A model generated the notes under the pieces. The model was not told the DNA's origin. It saw nothing but the letters and a program-made list of their open reading frames with translations, and ran no database searches. A DNA stretch of 64,000 nt. Source: Erythrobacter sp. Lineage in GTDB: Bacteria > Pseudomonadota > Alphaproteobacteria > Sphingomonadales > Sphingomonadaceae. The translations under genes were made by a program, and so were the position numbers. The DNA is taken from assembly GCA_024642565.1 (NCBI GenBank), contig JAHEAV010000007.1, forward strand, positions 1 through 64,000. The letters are read 5' to 3'. Positions 10,901 to 20,084 of this stretch are shown piece after piece (position 1 is the stretch's first letter; each line of letters opens with the position of its first letter).

Positions 10901-11105
10901 GGCCGTAGGTCTGCAGGAAAGCGTCCAGCCCACTTGCCTTGCGCCCTCGCGCGCCCTTGATCAGTCGTGCGGCCAATTCAGCAGCCTGGCCATGCACCGC
11001 CGAAGCCGGCGCAGCCTGACGCAAACGGTCTTCGATGCAGACCTGCTCTTCCTGACGGTAAGCTGCACGCAATATGGAACGATCGAGCGTGGTCATGGCT
11101 GGCAT
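7992..11105 (-). CDS. putA: Bifunctional proline dehydrogenase / L-glutamate gamma-semialdehyde dehydrogenase PutA
   Basis: 1037 aa; PRODH region (MVRLVKGAYWDSEIK, FATHNAYTV) and ALDH region (ETGGQNAMIVDSSA, FQSAGQRCSALR). Confidence 0.96.
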   Translation of the reverse strand: MPAMTTLDRSILRAAYRQEEQVCIEDRLRQAAPASAVHGQAAELAARLIKGARGRKASGLDAFLQTYGLATEEGVALMCLAEALLRVPDTATADALIRDKLGNVDWGEHLGDSSSTFVNAATFSLMLTGEVLERPEMHQRGMGATLKRAIGRLGEPVIRTATLQAMRILGGQFVFGRTIEEALKRARPEQERGLTHSFDMLGEAAMTFADAERYRLSYEAAIERLARDAKGGVVRAPGISVKLSALYPRYDFLHADDAKAHLVPVLKALAAKSRDADIHFTIDAEEAERLELSMDIIEALVADDDLFSKDWAGFGLALQAYQKRAVPLCDWVAKLARRHGRRVMVRLVKGAYWDSEIKLSQIGGFQDYPVFTRKQATDVSYLACAAKLLEARDVIYPAFATHNAYTVAAVKALAGSGTKFEFQRLHGMGEDVYAELAAQEGADRTPVRVYAPVGGHKDLLAYLVRRLLENGANSSFVNRMADAEVPVSELTSDPVADLLALEPKRNSAIPLPSQIFPLRRNSAGIDLADPLVREPLIARLAELASREWHAAPTFCGEDAGPTATITSPQNRSALVGTCRDALPAEVQDAITRADAIQPGWNGLGGEKRALLLEAAADRFEEHSDEFLSLCQREAGKTLADAVLELREAVDFMRYYAGEARRLFTGPRMLPGPTGEENRLSLAGRGVFATISPWNFPLAIFIGPAAAALAAGNTVLAKPAEQTPLIAALAVKLCHDAGIPEEVLQLVPGAGDVGAMITADPRIAGVAFTGSTETARVINRALAARGGPLATFIAETGGQNAMIVDSSALPEQVTRDVVASAFQSAGQRCSALRMLYLQEDVAEGMLTMIRGAFEALEIGDPAQLATDVGPVIDADAKSALEHHINGCKKAGHQIWQRSLPRSAKAGCFVAPTIIEIDSIRDLKRENFGPVLHVARYRGDQLKLVVDDINAAGYGLTLGLHSRIASTRRLVEAHAKVGNFYVNRNQIGAVVESQPFGGEGLSGTGPKAGGPHYLARFATERVVCIDTTAAGGNASLLAG

Positions 11106-11252
11106 TCGGGCGGCTCTTGCAAGTTCAACAGACGTGCCGCTCTGAACCTGGTTTCAGGTGTAATCAAGTGGGGTCAAGCGGCTGTGATGGCTCGACAAGG
11201 GAAGCAGGACGCGCAATGGTCTGCCTTCACAGGCAAAGCAGGAACAGTAACC

Positions 11253-11711
11253 ATGGCAGGGCGCTTCTTCGACCAATGGCAAGTGGGTGATCGGATCGAG
11301 CATGAGATTCGGCGAACAGTAACCGAAACCGACAATCTGCTGTTTTCGACCATGACCCATAATCCGCAACCGCTCCATCTGGATGCCGAAGCCGCGCGGG
11401 CGAGCGAGTTCGGCCAGATTCTGGTCAACGGGACCTTTACGTTTTCACTGATGGTCGGCCTGTCTGTTGGCGACACTACTTTGGGCACGCTGGTGGCAAA
11501 CCTTGGCTATGACAGACTGGTGATGCCCAAGCCTGTTTTCATCGGCGATACAATGCGCGCCACCAGTGAAGTCACGGAATTGCGCGCTTCAAAATCGCGA
11601 CCGGATGCAGGGATCGTCACTTTCTCACATCAGCTGATCAACCAGCGTGATGAAGTGGTGTGCCAATGTCTGCGTTCAGCCTTACTGAAGCGAGCCGATT
11701 CCTCTGCCTGA
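11253..11711 (+). CDS. MaoC family dehydratase
   Basis: MAGRFFDQWQVGDRIEH...HNPQPLHLDAEAA...VNGTFTFSLMVGLS hot-dog hydratase motifs; C-terminal part of a longer ORF, start inferred. Confidence 0.85.
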   Translation: MAGRFFDQWQVGDRIEHEIRRTVTETDNLLFSTMTHNPQPLHLDAEAARASEFGQILVNGTFTFSLMVGLSVGDTTLGTLVANLGYDRLVMPKPVFIGDTMRATSEVTELRASKSRPDAGIVTFSHQLINQRDEVVCQCLRSALLKRADSSA

Positions 11712-11788
11712 CCAGCCTTGACCTGCGGCTGCATTTGGGCACAATCTCTGCTTGCACGCCGAAAAGTCGGCGGCAGGGGGGGAACTCG

Positions 11789-13708
11789 ATGGGCCGCAAG
11801 GGTATAATCGTGTCGGTCGCCGCTATTGCGGCCGTCTTAGGGGCTGGAGCATGGTGGTTATCGCAGCCTAAGTCTATCAATCCAGCGGAAGTAGCCGATG
11901 CCGAAAGGGCGGTTACGCCCAGCGAATTTCCCGACCGCCCCTTGTTCGGCGACACCCATCTCCACACGGACAATTCGATCGATGCTTTCGGTTTTGGTGT
12001 CCGTCTTGGACCCGAAGATGCGTTGAAGTTTGCCCGCGGGGACGAAGTTACCTCGACGACGGGAATCAAGGCAAAGCTGGCACGACCACTCGATTTTCTG
12101 GTTATTGCCGATCACAGCGATGGCCTGGGCGCGACGCGCCGCCTCTTCGATGCGCCCCGTCTGCTGATCCGTGATGCGACATTGCGCCGATGGCACGACA
12201 TGATGCATGAATCGCCCCACCAGTCGCAGCGCGCAATTGCCGAACTGATCACTGCGGCGGCCAACAACACGCTGCCGGAAGCCCTTCGCGATCCCGAGCG
12301 GCAGAAGGAGGCAACCAAAACGATCTGGACTGCAGGTTTGGCGATGCTTGATCGTTACTACAAGCCAGGTGTGTTCACACCGATTGCAGGCTTTGAATAC
12401 ACGTTGATGCCAAACGGCAATAATCTCCACCGCGTGGTGATGTTCCGCGACGGGTTCGACCGGACGTCAAAGGTCCTGCCATTTCCTGGCATAGGTGCAG
12501 GCCCGGTCGATGGGCTGTGGGATTACATGGATGCTTATGAGAAGACGACTGGCGGAAAAGTTCTGGCGATCCCGCATAATTCAAACCTGTCCAATGGGCT
12601 GATGTTCGAACTGACTGGGTCTGATGGCGGGCCGATGACCGCCGCATACGCCCGACGCCGCGCCGCGCATGAACCCTTGGTCGAAGCAACCCAGATCAAG
12701 GGCGACAGTGAAACCCACCCTTATCTCTCACCAAACGATGAATTTGCCGGTTTTGGCGTAAAGGGATGGGAATTGGGCAATTTGCCGCTGACCGCAAAAA
12801 CCACCCCGGACATGTTTGCCGGTAATTACCTGCGGGAAGCGTTGAAGCGCGGTCTATCGATCGAGCAGCGTACCGGGGCCAACCCCTATAAATTCGGGAT
12901 GATCGGATCGACCGATAGCCACACGGCACTCGCAACCGGCGACGAGAATAATTTTTTCGGCAAGCACACAGGCAATGAACCAAACAAAGTCCGCGCACTG
13001 GCCCCGCAAAATCTGGGAACACGGGTTGGCCGCTTTGGTTGGAATTACCTTGCCGGGGGTTATGCGGCGGTGTGGGCGCGGGCCAATACGCGCGCTGAAA
13101 TTTTCGACGCGATGATGCGGCGTGAAACCTATTCAACCACTGGCCCGCGTATGGTCGTTCGCTTTTTTGGAGGATATGATTTTGCCGAAAATGCGTTTGA
13201 AGGCGACTGGATACGTAACGGCTATACCAAGGGCGTCCCGATGGGCGGCGAACTTGCCGACAATGGCAAGGCGCCGCATTTCCTGATCTCTGCCCTGATG
13301 GACCCGGATGGTGCCCGGCTGGACCGGGTGCAGGTGATCAAGGGCTGGACCGATGCCAGCGGCAAAACCCAGGAAAAGATCTATGATGTTGTCTGGTCCG
13401 ACATGGATAAACGCCGCGCAGTCAATGGCAAAGTACCGGCAGTCGGAGACACGGTTAACCGGGCCGATGCGACCTACACCAACACAATCGGGGCACCGGA
13501 ATTGCGCAAGGTTTGGACCGACCCCGACTACCGGCCGGGCCAACGGGCTTTTTACTACCTTCGTGTTCTGGAAATTCCTACGCCGCGCTGGCCGCTGTTT
13601 GATGCCGTGCGCTTCGGCTTTGAACTGACGGCTGATGCTATGGCTGATGCCGTCGCGCAGGAGCGCGCTTATACTTCGCCGATCTGGGTGGGGCCCGCGA
13701 AGAGATGA
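11789..13708 (+). CDS. DUF3604 domain-containing protein (predicted PHP-like metallo-hydrolase, exported)
   Basis: N-terminal signal/TM; metal-ligand-like motifs GDTHLHTDNS, VIADHSDGLG, AIPHNSNLSNG, GSTDSHTAL. Confidence 0.88.
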   Translation: MGRKGIIVSVAAIAAVLGAGAWWLSQPKSINPAEVADAERAVTPSEFPDRPLFGDTHLHTDNSIDAFGFGVRLGPEDALKFARGDEVTSTTGIKAKLARPLDFLVIADHSDGLGATRRLFDAPRLLIRDATLRRWHDMMHESPHQSQRAIAELITAAANNTLPEALRDPERQKEATKTIWTAGLAMLDRYYKPGVFTPIAGFEYTLMPNGNNLHRVVMFRDGFDRTSKVLPFPGIGAGPVDGLWDYMDAYEKTTGGKVLAIPHNSNLSNGLMFELTGSDGGPMTAAYARRRAAHEPLVEATQIKGDSETHPYLSPNDEFAGFGVKGWELGNLPLTAKTTPDMFAGNYLREALKRGLSIEQRTGANPYKFGMIGSTDSHTALATGDENNFFGKHTGNEPNKVRALAPQNLGTRVGRFGWNYLAGGYAAVWARANTRAEIFDAMMRRETYSTTGPRMVVRFFGGYDFAENAFEGDWIRNGYTKGVPMGGELADNGKAPHFLISALMDPDGARLDRVQVIKGWTDASGKTQEKIYDVVWSDMDKRRAVNGKVPAVGDTVNRADATYTNTIGAPELRKVWTDPDYRPGQRAFYYLRVLEIPTPRWPLFDAVRFGFELTADAMADAVAQERAYTSPIWVGPAKR

Positions 13709-14493
13709 ATTTGCCTTCCTGGGCGCGCGAACCGCTCGTCCACTTTATGATCGGTGGGGCGGCGCTTTTCACCTTTTTTGCCTGGCAGGGAGAACCCGCC
13801 GATCCGGCAAGCCGCACGATTACGGTCACACGAGAAGATCGCGCTCTGTTGGCACTGCAATGGGAACAGACCATGCAGCGCCCACCGACCGATGCCGAAC
13901 TCGACAGTATGGTCGAGACGTTCCTGCGCGAGGAGGTGCTCTATCGCGAAGCTCTTCGCCTCGGTCTCGATCGCGATGATCCGGTGGTACGCAAACGCCT
14001 GGCAAACAAAATGGATTACCTTGCGGCCAGCATGGCCGAAACTGCGCCTGTATCGGATGCCACCTTGCGGCAATATTATGCGGATCATCCCGAACGGTTT
14101 GCCGGTGAGGTTCATTACAGTTTTGACCAGCTCTATTTCGCTGAAAAAGCGGATGCAAAGCGCGCACTGACTGGCCCGAAGTCGGGCCAATCCATATCGC
14201 TTCCCGGCAATTTCACGCGTGCGACACGCGGTGAAATTGCCGGACGCCTGGGCTCGCAATTTGTTGATGCACTCGACAGCGTGGCCGTGGGCAAGGATTG
14301 GGCAGGGCCGCATGCCTCCGGATTTGGTTGGCATTTGATCCGCTTGACGCGCCGCGAAGCGAGCCAGGTTCCACCCTTCGATGATATTCGTGATCAGGTC
14401 GAAGCCGATTGGCGCAGCAGCACCGAGGCTGACCGGCGTGAACAGGCGTACCATGCGTTGCGCGACGCCTATCGGATCAAGATCGCGCGATGA
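13705..14493 (+). CDS. Membrane-anchored peptidyl-prolyl cis-trans isomerase (PpiC-type)
   Basis: N-terminal TM, SurA-like helix region LREEVLYREALRLGLDRDDPVVRKRLANKM, ASGFGWHLIRLTRR; ATGA overlap with the upstream gene. Confidence 0.8.
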   Translation: MNLPSWAREPLVHFMIGGAALFTFFAWQGEPADPASRTITVTREDRALLALQWEQTMQRPPTDAELDSMVETFLREEVLYREALRLGLDRDDPVVRKRLANKMDYLAASMAETAPVSDATLRQYYADHPERFAGEVHYSFDQLYFAEKADAKRALTGPKSGQSISLPGNFTRATRGEIAGRLGSQFVDALDSVAVGKDWAGPHASGFGWHLIRLTRREASQVPPFDDIRDQVEADWRSSTEADRREQAYHALRDAYRIKIAR

Positions 14494-15470
14494 AATTGCT
14501 GATCGCTGTGCTGGCCACAATGTTGCTCAGTCCTTCTGCCGCATGGGCCGATGAACTGCGGCCGGGCTATCTTGAATTGACCGAACAGCAGGCTGGACAG
14601 TGGCATGTAGGCTGGAAGTTGCCACTTGCCGCGCCGCCAGTGGGCGCAATCAATCCTCCGCAATTGCCGGCCAATTGCCGCTTTGATCCGGATGTTAAGA
14701 GCGGCGTGGTCGGAGGGGCAATCGTGGGCAGTGCCAGCGCGCATTGCCGTGGCTCCATGATTGGTGGGAAAATCGCTATGCCTGCCTTGTCTGGGCAGGG
14801 CGATATGCTTGTTCGCGTTCAGCCGCTTGAACAACCAATGCAGACATTACGGCTGACTTCCGCGCAACCATCCGCGGAAATTCTGGCGGCACCTGCTGTG
14901 ACACAGGTCTGGCGCAGTTATTTCCGTATCGGTGTTGAGCATATTCTGGCCGGCTGGGACCACCTGCTTTTTGTTATCGCGCTGGTACTGCTGCTACGGC
15001 GGTGGCGCCCGGTGGTACTTGCGGCGACGGCGTTCACCGTTGCTCATTCATTCACTCTCGCCGGTGCTGCGCTGGGTTGGTTATCGCTGCCGCAGCGACC
15101 GGTAGAAGCGTTAATCGCGCTGTCGATCCTGTTTCTGTCGCTTGAAATTATGCGAAAGCCTGACGAAAGGACTAGCCTCACGGTCCGATACCCCTGGGTG
15201 ATCGCGTTTCTGTTTGGCCTGCTTCACGGATTTGGCTTTGCCAGTGCGCTTGCCGCGATTGGCCTGCCCGAAGGGGACATTGTCCCGGCCTTACTAACCT
15301 TCAATCTCGGGGTCGAAGCTGGACAATTATGCATAATCGCGGCGGTGCTGACCGCGATCTTCTTTATCCGGACAATGTCAAAACACGCGCTAGTGCCCAT
15401 GATTCGCATCGCGACCTATGCCATCGGCATCACCGCATCTTATTGGCTGTTTGCGCGCATCGTGGTTTGA
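14490..15470 (+). CDS. HupE/UreJ family protein
   Basis: Signal peptide, then HILAGWDHLLFVIAL, TVAHSFTLA, GLLHGFGFA, FNLGVEAGQ motifs; ATGA overlap with the upstream gene. Confidence 0.88.
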   Translation: MKLLIAVLATMLLSPSAAWADELRPGYLELTEQQAGQWHVGWKLPLAAPPVGAINPPQLPANCRFDPDVKSGVVGGAIVGSASAHCRGSMIGGKIAMPALSGQGDMLVRVQPLEQPMQTLRLTSAQPSAEILAAPAVTQVWRSYFRIGVEHILAGWDHLLFVIALVLLLRRWRPVVLAATAFTVAHSFTLAGAALGWLSLPQRPVEALIALSILFLSLEIMRKPDERTSLTVRYPWVIAFLFGLLHGFGFASALAAIGLPEGDIVPALLTFNLGVEAGQLCIIAAVLTAIFFIRTMSKHALVPMIRIATYAIGITASYWLFARIVV

Positions 15471-16867
15471 TCGCCGCCGAGGGATTGCCACAGGATTACT
15501 CGCGCCCGTTCGGCAGCGCCCCGCGCCGCCGCCACCCGTTCACCCGAAGCATCGGCGTTGCGCCGGGCATCCAGCACAGTGAGAAAATCCGACAAGCCAG
15601 CGCGGTAACGCACATCGGCCAGCCGCGCGGCACGTTCGTTTGCCATGCGCTCACGTTCGGTCACCGAAAGCGCATTGTCGGTTGCGGCGACTAATCCGTA
15701 GGCAGCTTCGGCATCGCCCAGCGCAGCGAAAACCGTGCCGCGATAGGTTTCGAATGCGATCCGCTTGTCAGCTTCGGCGCTGTCGATTTCCGCCGCGATC
15801 CGCCCGAAATCGAGTAGCGGGGCGAGGAGTGAACCGCCGACTGATCCGACGACCGAGTCTGTGTCGAACAGGCTGCCCAGATCAAAGGCAAGAAGCCCAA
15901 GCGTGGCCGAAAGGCTGAATTTCGGAAAGCGCCGCGCAGCCGCGGCGTAAAGGTCGGAATCGCTAGCGGCCAGCCGGGCAGCGGCCGCAAGTACATCGGG
16001 CCGGTTGGCCAGCAGGTCTGACGGCACGCTGGCCGGTGCAGCAATCTGCGCAAGGTCGCCAGCGGGTTGTTCCAAGGCGGCACGCACCTTCTGCGCCGAT
16101 TGCCCGGTGAGAGTAACCAGCCGCCCGATTAATTGCGCTCTGGCGCCGGGCAAAGCCGCGATTCGGCCTCGGCTGGCTTCGGCTGTGGCTTCGGCACGGA
16201 CCCGGTCGAAATCCGGTGCGATGCCGGAGCGTTCGCGGATTTCGGCCAATGTCACCAGGGTTTCAGCCGCGATCACATCCTCTTCAAGCGCGGCTTGGCG
16301 TGCATCAAGTGTCCGCCAATCAATTACGCTGGCCGCCACTTCGGCAACCAGCGCCAGCCGCACACCAGCCGCATCGGCACCCGCAGCATCAATCCGTGCA
16401 ATGGCGGCGCGTTCCTGCGCGCGCAACTGACCGAACAGATCCGGGTCCCAAGCCGCGACAAGGCTGGTTCCAAAGCTGACCCGTTCGGTATCAAGGGTAA
16501 CAGTCGGAGGAAGACTGGCACCCAATTGCCGGGGATTGGTGCGTGTCCCTGTGACGGATGCGTTTGCGCTGACTTGCGGGAAGCGCTGGGAACTTGCCCC
16601 GCTCGCGGCGGCGCGCGCCCGATCGATGCGGGCCAGCGCAACCGCCAGTGTTGGCGCGTCAGCCAAGGCCAGTTGCGCAAGGTCGGCATAGGCAGGATCA
16701 TTGCTTGGCAAAAGTGTTGCCAGATTGCCCGATGTCGCTGCGTCGGCTGCAAAGGCGAAGTCCTGCGGCAGGGCTGGCGGTGATGTGTCAATATCGGCAG
16801 GCGGCCCTGCCACGCAACCGGCCAAGGCTAGGGCTCCGCAGGCTACAAGCAGGTTTGTGCGGTTCAT
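15440..16867 (-). CDS. Outer-membrane efflux lipoprotein (NodT/TolC family)
   Basis: 475 aa; lipobox LAGC near the N-terminus; repeated coiled-coil/OEP motifs (NRPDVLAAAARLAASDSDLYAAAARRFPKFSLSATLG). Confidence 0.92.
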   Translation of the reverse strand: MNRTNLLVACGALALAGCVAGPPADIDTSPPALPQDFAFAADAATSGNLATLLPSNDPAYADLAQLALADAPTLAVALARIDRARAAASGASSQRFPQVSANASVTGTRTNPRQLGASLPPTVTLDTERVSFGTSLVAAWDPDLFGQLRAQERAAIARIDAAGADAAGVRLALVAEVAASVIDWRTLDARQAALEEDVIAAETLVTLAEIRERSGIAPDFDRVRAEATAEASRGRIAALPGARAQLIGRLVTLTGQSAQKVRAALEQPAGDLAQIAAPASVPSDLLANRPDVLAAAARLAASDSDLYAAAARRFPKFSLSATLGLLAFDLGSLFDTDSVVGSVGGSLLAPLLDFGRIAAEIDSAEADKRIAFETYRGTVFAALGDAEAAYGLVAATDNALSVTERERMANERAARLADVRYRAGLSDFLTVLDARRNADASGERVAAARGAAERARVILWQSLGGDQTTMRANSQ

Positions 16868-17901
16868 TCCTTGACGCCTTCCTCGGCGGGCTTTGGCTTG
16901 ACGGCATTGGTCCGCTTGGTGACCATCTTTGCCGGGATAAAGGCATCGACTTGCTGCCCTGTACGGAATCGTATCCCGTCGGCCGGCAATTCATAAAGCA
17001 CTTGAAGAACACGCACATCGACCCGTTCGCTGGCGCTGTTTGTCAACGACCGTTTGGGCGTGATCTGCGGTTCGGCGCGAACGAATTTGGCTTTTACCTG
17101 CTGGCCAGAAGCGCCGCGCGGGCTGACGGTTGCGGATTTCCCCAAATCCAGTCGCACCGCCTCGTCTTCGTCGATATCGATCCGGACATATAGCGGCCTT
17201 GTCTCACCCAATTCGATATAGGGTTCGGCATTACTGCCTTGGGGTCTGCCGGCCTGCACGAATTCGCCAGGGCGGATATTCACAGCAAGAATTTCACCGC
17301 CAATGGGTGCGCGAACTGTCAGTTTGCCAAGTTCGGTCTGTGCAGTTCCAGCCACAGCTTCGGCGGATACGAGCTGGGCATGGGCGAGTGCCAGCCGGTT
17401 GCGAGCAGCTTCGGCATCGCCTTCAGCGCGGATCACTTCGGACCTTGAAACGGCAGCGGCATCTTCGATCTTGCGGTAAAGCTCAAGCTGCCGCGACGCG
17501 GTGTTGCTAGCGGCACTGGCCTCGGCAATGGCTGCCTTCGCCTGGGCAATGGCCGCAGACGCTTCGTTAAGTCGCGCCCGCGTTGACCGGTCATCGACGG
17601 TGAACAGTGGTTGGCCACCTGCGACATAGTCGCCCGGACGGACAAATACCTTCATTACAAGGCCAGATACTGAGGTGCCCAGATCGACTATCTCGCTGGA
17701 CGGCTCGACAACCCCTGATCCGGCAACCCGCGGCGCATCAGCAAGCGTACCTGTGGCGTGCGCAGGCAATTCCACCGGGTCGTCCAAGGACCGATCGGGT
17801 TTACCACTGAATATGAGATAGATCGCGAGCAACAGGCCGATAACAGCCAGCACCGGCAAAGCCCGTCTCGAAAAACTCCATCCCTTTGGCGCGTTCGCCA
17901 T
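16864..17901 (-). CDS. HlyD/DevB-family efflux periplasmic adaptor subunit
   Basis: 345 aa; N-terminal TM, coiled-coil hairpin, RAPIGGEILAVNIRPGEFV lipoyl-type motif. Confidence 0.9.
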   Translation of the reverse strand: MANAPKGWSFSRRALPVLAVIGLLLAIYLIFSGKPDRSLDDPVELPAHATGTLADAPRVAGSGVVEPSSEIVDLGTSVSGLVMKVFVRPGDYVAGGQPLFTVDDRSTRARLNEASAAIAQAKAAIAEASAASNTASRQLELYRKIEDAAAVSRSEVIRAEGDAEAARNRLALAHAQLVSAEAVAGTAQTELGKLTVRAPIGGEILAVNIRPGEFVQAGRPQGSNAEPYIELGETRPLYVRIDIDEDEAVRLDLGKSATVSPRGASGQQVKAKFVRAEPQITPKRSLTNSASERVDVRVLQVLYELPADGIRFRTGQQVDAFIPAKMVTKRTNAVKPKPAEEGVKE

Positions 17902-17904
17902 GGT

Positions 17905-18624
17905 TTATCCTTCCTGCGACAAATTTGTGCCATCACGGGTAATTCGTCCGTCATCCAGCGTGAGGATGCGGTCGGCCAAGTCAAAAATTCGGTTGTCATG
18001 GGTAACGATGATGACCGAACGGTTCTCCGCCACGGCCACTTCGCGCAGCAAATCCATTACCCGGCGCCCGGAACGTGCGTCCAGCGCCGCGGTCGGCTCA
18101 TCGCATACCACCAGCCGCGGCCCATGGACCAGCGCGCGGGCGATGGCGACACGCTGCTGCTGTCCGCCTGAAAGCGTGGAGGGCAGCTTGCCCGCCTGAT
18201 CGGCAATATTGAGCTTCTCCAACATGTCGCAGGCGATCTCGCGCGCTTCGCTGCGCTTCATGCCCCTTGCCATCAGCGGGACTGCGGCGTTGGATGCCGC
18301 ATCGATCGTCGGGATCAAATTATATTGCTGGAAAATGAAGCCGATGTTGGCGAGGCGGAATTTGACCAATTCCGTGTCATCCAATGCATAGATGTCCTGA
18401 CCAAAAACGTGCACTTCCCCGATAGTGGGCCACAGGATTCCCGCGATGATTGAAATCAGCGTGGTCTTCCCGGATCCGGATTCGCCAACCAGATAGGTCA
18501 GTTCTCCCGATTGCACATCGATATCGATGTCGTGCAGGACCCGGATCGTGTTTTGCCCCGCCTGAAAATCGCGCGAGACATTGCGAACCCTTATCGCAAC
18601 CTTGCTGTCCACCGCGCCGATCAT
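17905..18624 (-). CDS. ABC transporter ATP-binding protein (MacB/LolD/DevA-type)
   Basis: Walker A GESGSGKTTL; signature LSGGQQQRVAIARAL; Walker B LVVCDEPTAALD; start inferred at MIGAVDSK. Confidence 0.95.
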   Translation of the reverse strand: MIGAVDSKVAIRVRNVSRDFQAGQNTIRVLHDIDIDVQSGELTYLVGESGSGKTTLISIIAGILWPTIGEVHVFGQDIYALDDTELVKFRLANIGFIFQQYNLIPTIDAASNAAVPLMARGMKRSEAREIACDMLEKLNIADQAGKLPSTLSGGQQQRVAIARALVHGPRLVVCDEPTAALDARSGRRVMDLLREVAVAENRSVIIVTHDNRIFDLADRILTLDDGRITRDGTNLSQEG

Positions 18625-19760
18625 CGGAAAACCTCCGCCGGTTCGGTCTTCATGACGCTGCGCAGCGCCAGCCAGCCGGTCATTGCCAGAATGATGATGA
18701 CCGGGATCAGGCAGATCAAGGGTATCTGCCAAGGCGAATAGAAGCCCTTGAATTCGGGTTTGATTTTCTCAAACCAGTAAATAAACACCACGGATCCAAG
18801 GATGCCGAAGGCATAACCGATCGAGCCGACTATGGCGGCCTGAGTCGCAACCATGCCGGCAATCTTGCGGTTGGTAACGCCGATGGCCTTCAGGGCGCCA
18901 AATTGTTTGATATTGTCGCGAATGAAAAGACTGAAGGTCAAACCGACGATCGCGACGCCGACAATAAATCCCAGCGCAACAGTAATCCCGAAATTGAACG
19001 GAATGCCGGTATTGGCAATCACGAACATGATCCCGTCATACGCAAATTCGTCGCGCGTGCGGGTTTTCCAACCCGTCTGATCGGCGATCCTTTTGGCCAG
19101 CACTTCCGGTGTTACGCCGTCTTGAGCGCGCGCCAGCACAAAGCTCAGCCGGTTTCGCGTGCCCGGGACATAGGAAAGTGCGCGCGAATAACGCGTGTAG
19201 AGAAACACCTGACTGGTAAATGTGGGTGTGGCATCGACCACGCCGCGAATGATCGCGCGCTGGTCGTTCATTTCCAACCGCTGGCCCACGGGATTGACCC
19301 CGACGCCAAACATTCTCCCGGCGCCAACATCGTCAATGATAACCGCATCGGGTTCTGCCAGAACGCTGGCAGTGCCATAGACCATCTTGTGTGGCAGGCC
19401 GATTAGCGTGGTATCGTCAACTCCGACAATTGCCACGCCTTCAAGATCGCCATCGGCTGAGCGAACTGAGGCTGCGGACCTGAGATGTGGCACCGCCCAG
19501 GCAACCCCGGGCACGGAGCGGACTTCGTCCAACGCGGTTTCTGGCATGGCGAAGTTGACTTCGGGTGTGCGGGTAACCGGATCCATTACCCATACATCGG
19601 CTGAATATTCATTGTAGACAGCATTGGCGCCGCGCTGCACCAGATTGACCAGAATGGTCATCTGCTGGGCAATCAACAGCGTCGAAAAGGCGATGCCGAA
19701 CACCAGCCCATAGAATTTCGTCCGGTCGCCAGTAAGCATCCGGATCGCGATCCAGTTCAT
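18621..19760 (-). CDS. ABC transporter permease (FtsX/DevC-type)
   Basis: MNWIAIRMLTGDRTKFYGLVFGIAF; FtsX-like C-terminal TMs (FGALKAIGVTNRKIAGMVATQAAIVG); ATGA overlap with the ATPase gene. Confidence 0.9.
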   Translation of the reverse strand: MNWIAIRMLTGDRTKFYGLVFGIAFSTLLIAQQMTILVNLVQRGANAVYNEYSADVWVMDPVTRTPEVNFAMPETALDEVRSVPGVAWAVPHLRSAASVRSADGDLEGVAIVGVDDTTLIGLPHKMVYGTASVLAEPDAVIIDDVGAGRMFGVGVNPVGQRLEMNDQRAIIRGVVDATPTFTSQVFLYTRYSRALSYVPGTRNRLSFVLARAQDGVTPEVLAKRIADQTGWKTRTRDEFAYDGIMFVIANTGIPFNFGITVALGFIVGVAIVGLTFSLFIRDNIKQFGALKAIGVTNRKIAGMVATQAAIVGSIGYAFGILGSVVFIYWFEKIKPEFKGFYSPWQIPLICLIPVIIILAMTGWLALRSVMKTEPAEVFR

Positions 19761-20084
19761 TGCAAACCCTCCGGCGCCCAACTGAACCGACCTGCCGGAA
19801 CCGTTGAAACGCCCATCCCTGATTGTCGCGCGCGACCGATTGTGTTCTTGAAAATGTGCGACAACTGAGACTCGATAGCGAATCCACCTCCTATGTCAAA
19901 GGGATAAGCTTAGCTCTGAAAGTGAGCCTGCTGCGGCGCGCGCGAATGGCTGCCGGCACAATCTGCCCTGCCAGAGTGCGCTTTCAGCCGGGTAGAACGG
20001 CCCAATTGTTCACCCTTGCCGCGTTAGCTTGCCATTCACTTTGTTGTCCCCATATTGTCACCACATGAAAGGACGGATTCGTCG

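Noticed and set aside
10518-11252. N-terminal extension of the MaoC ORF
   Set aside because: Overlaps putA antisense and lacks homology-like content; the MaoC domain begins at MAGRFFDQW.
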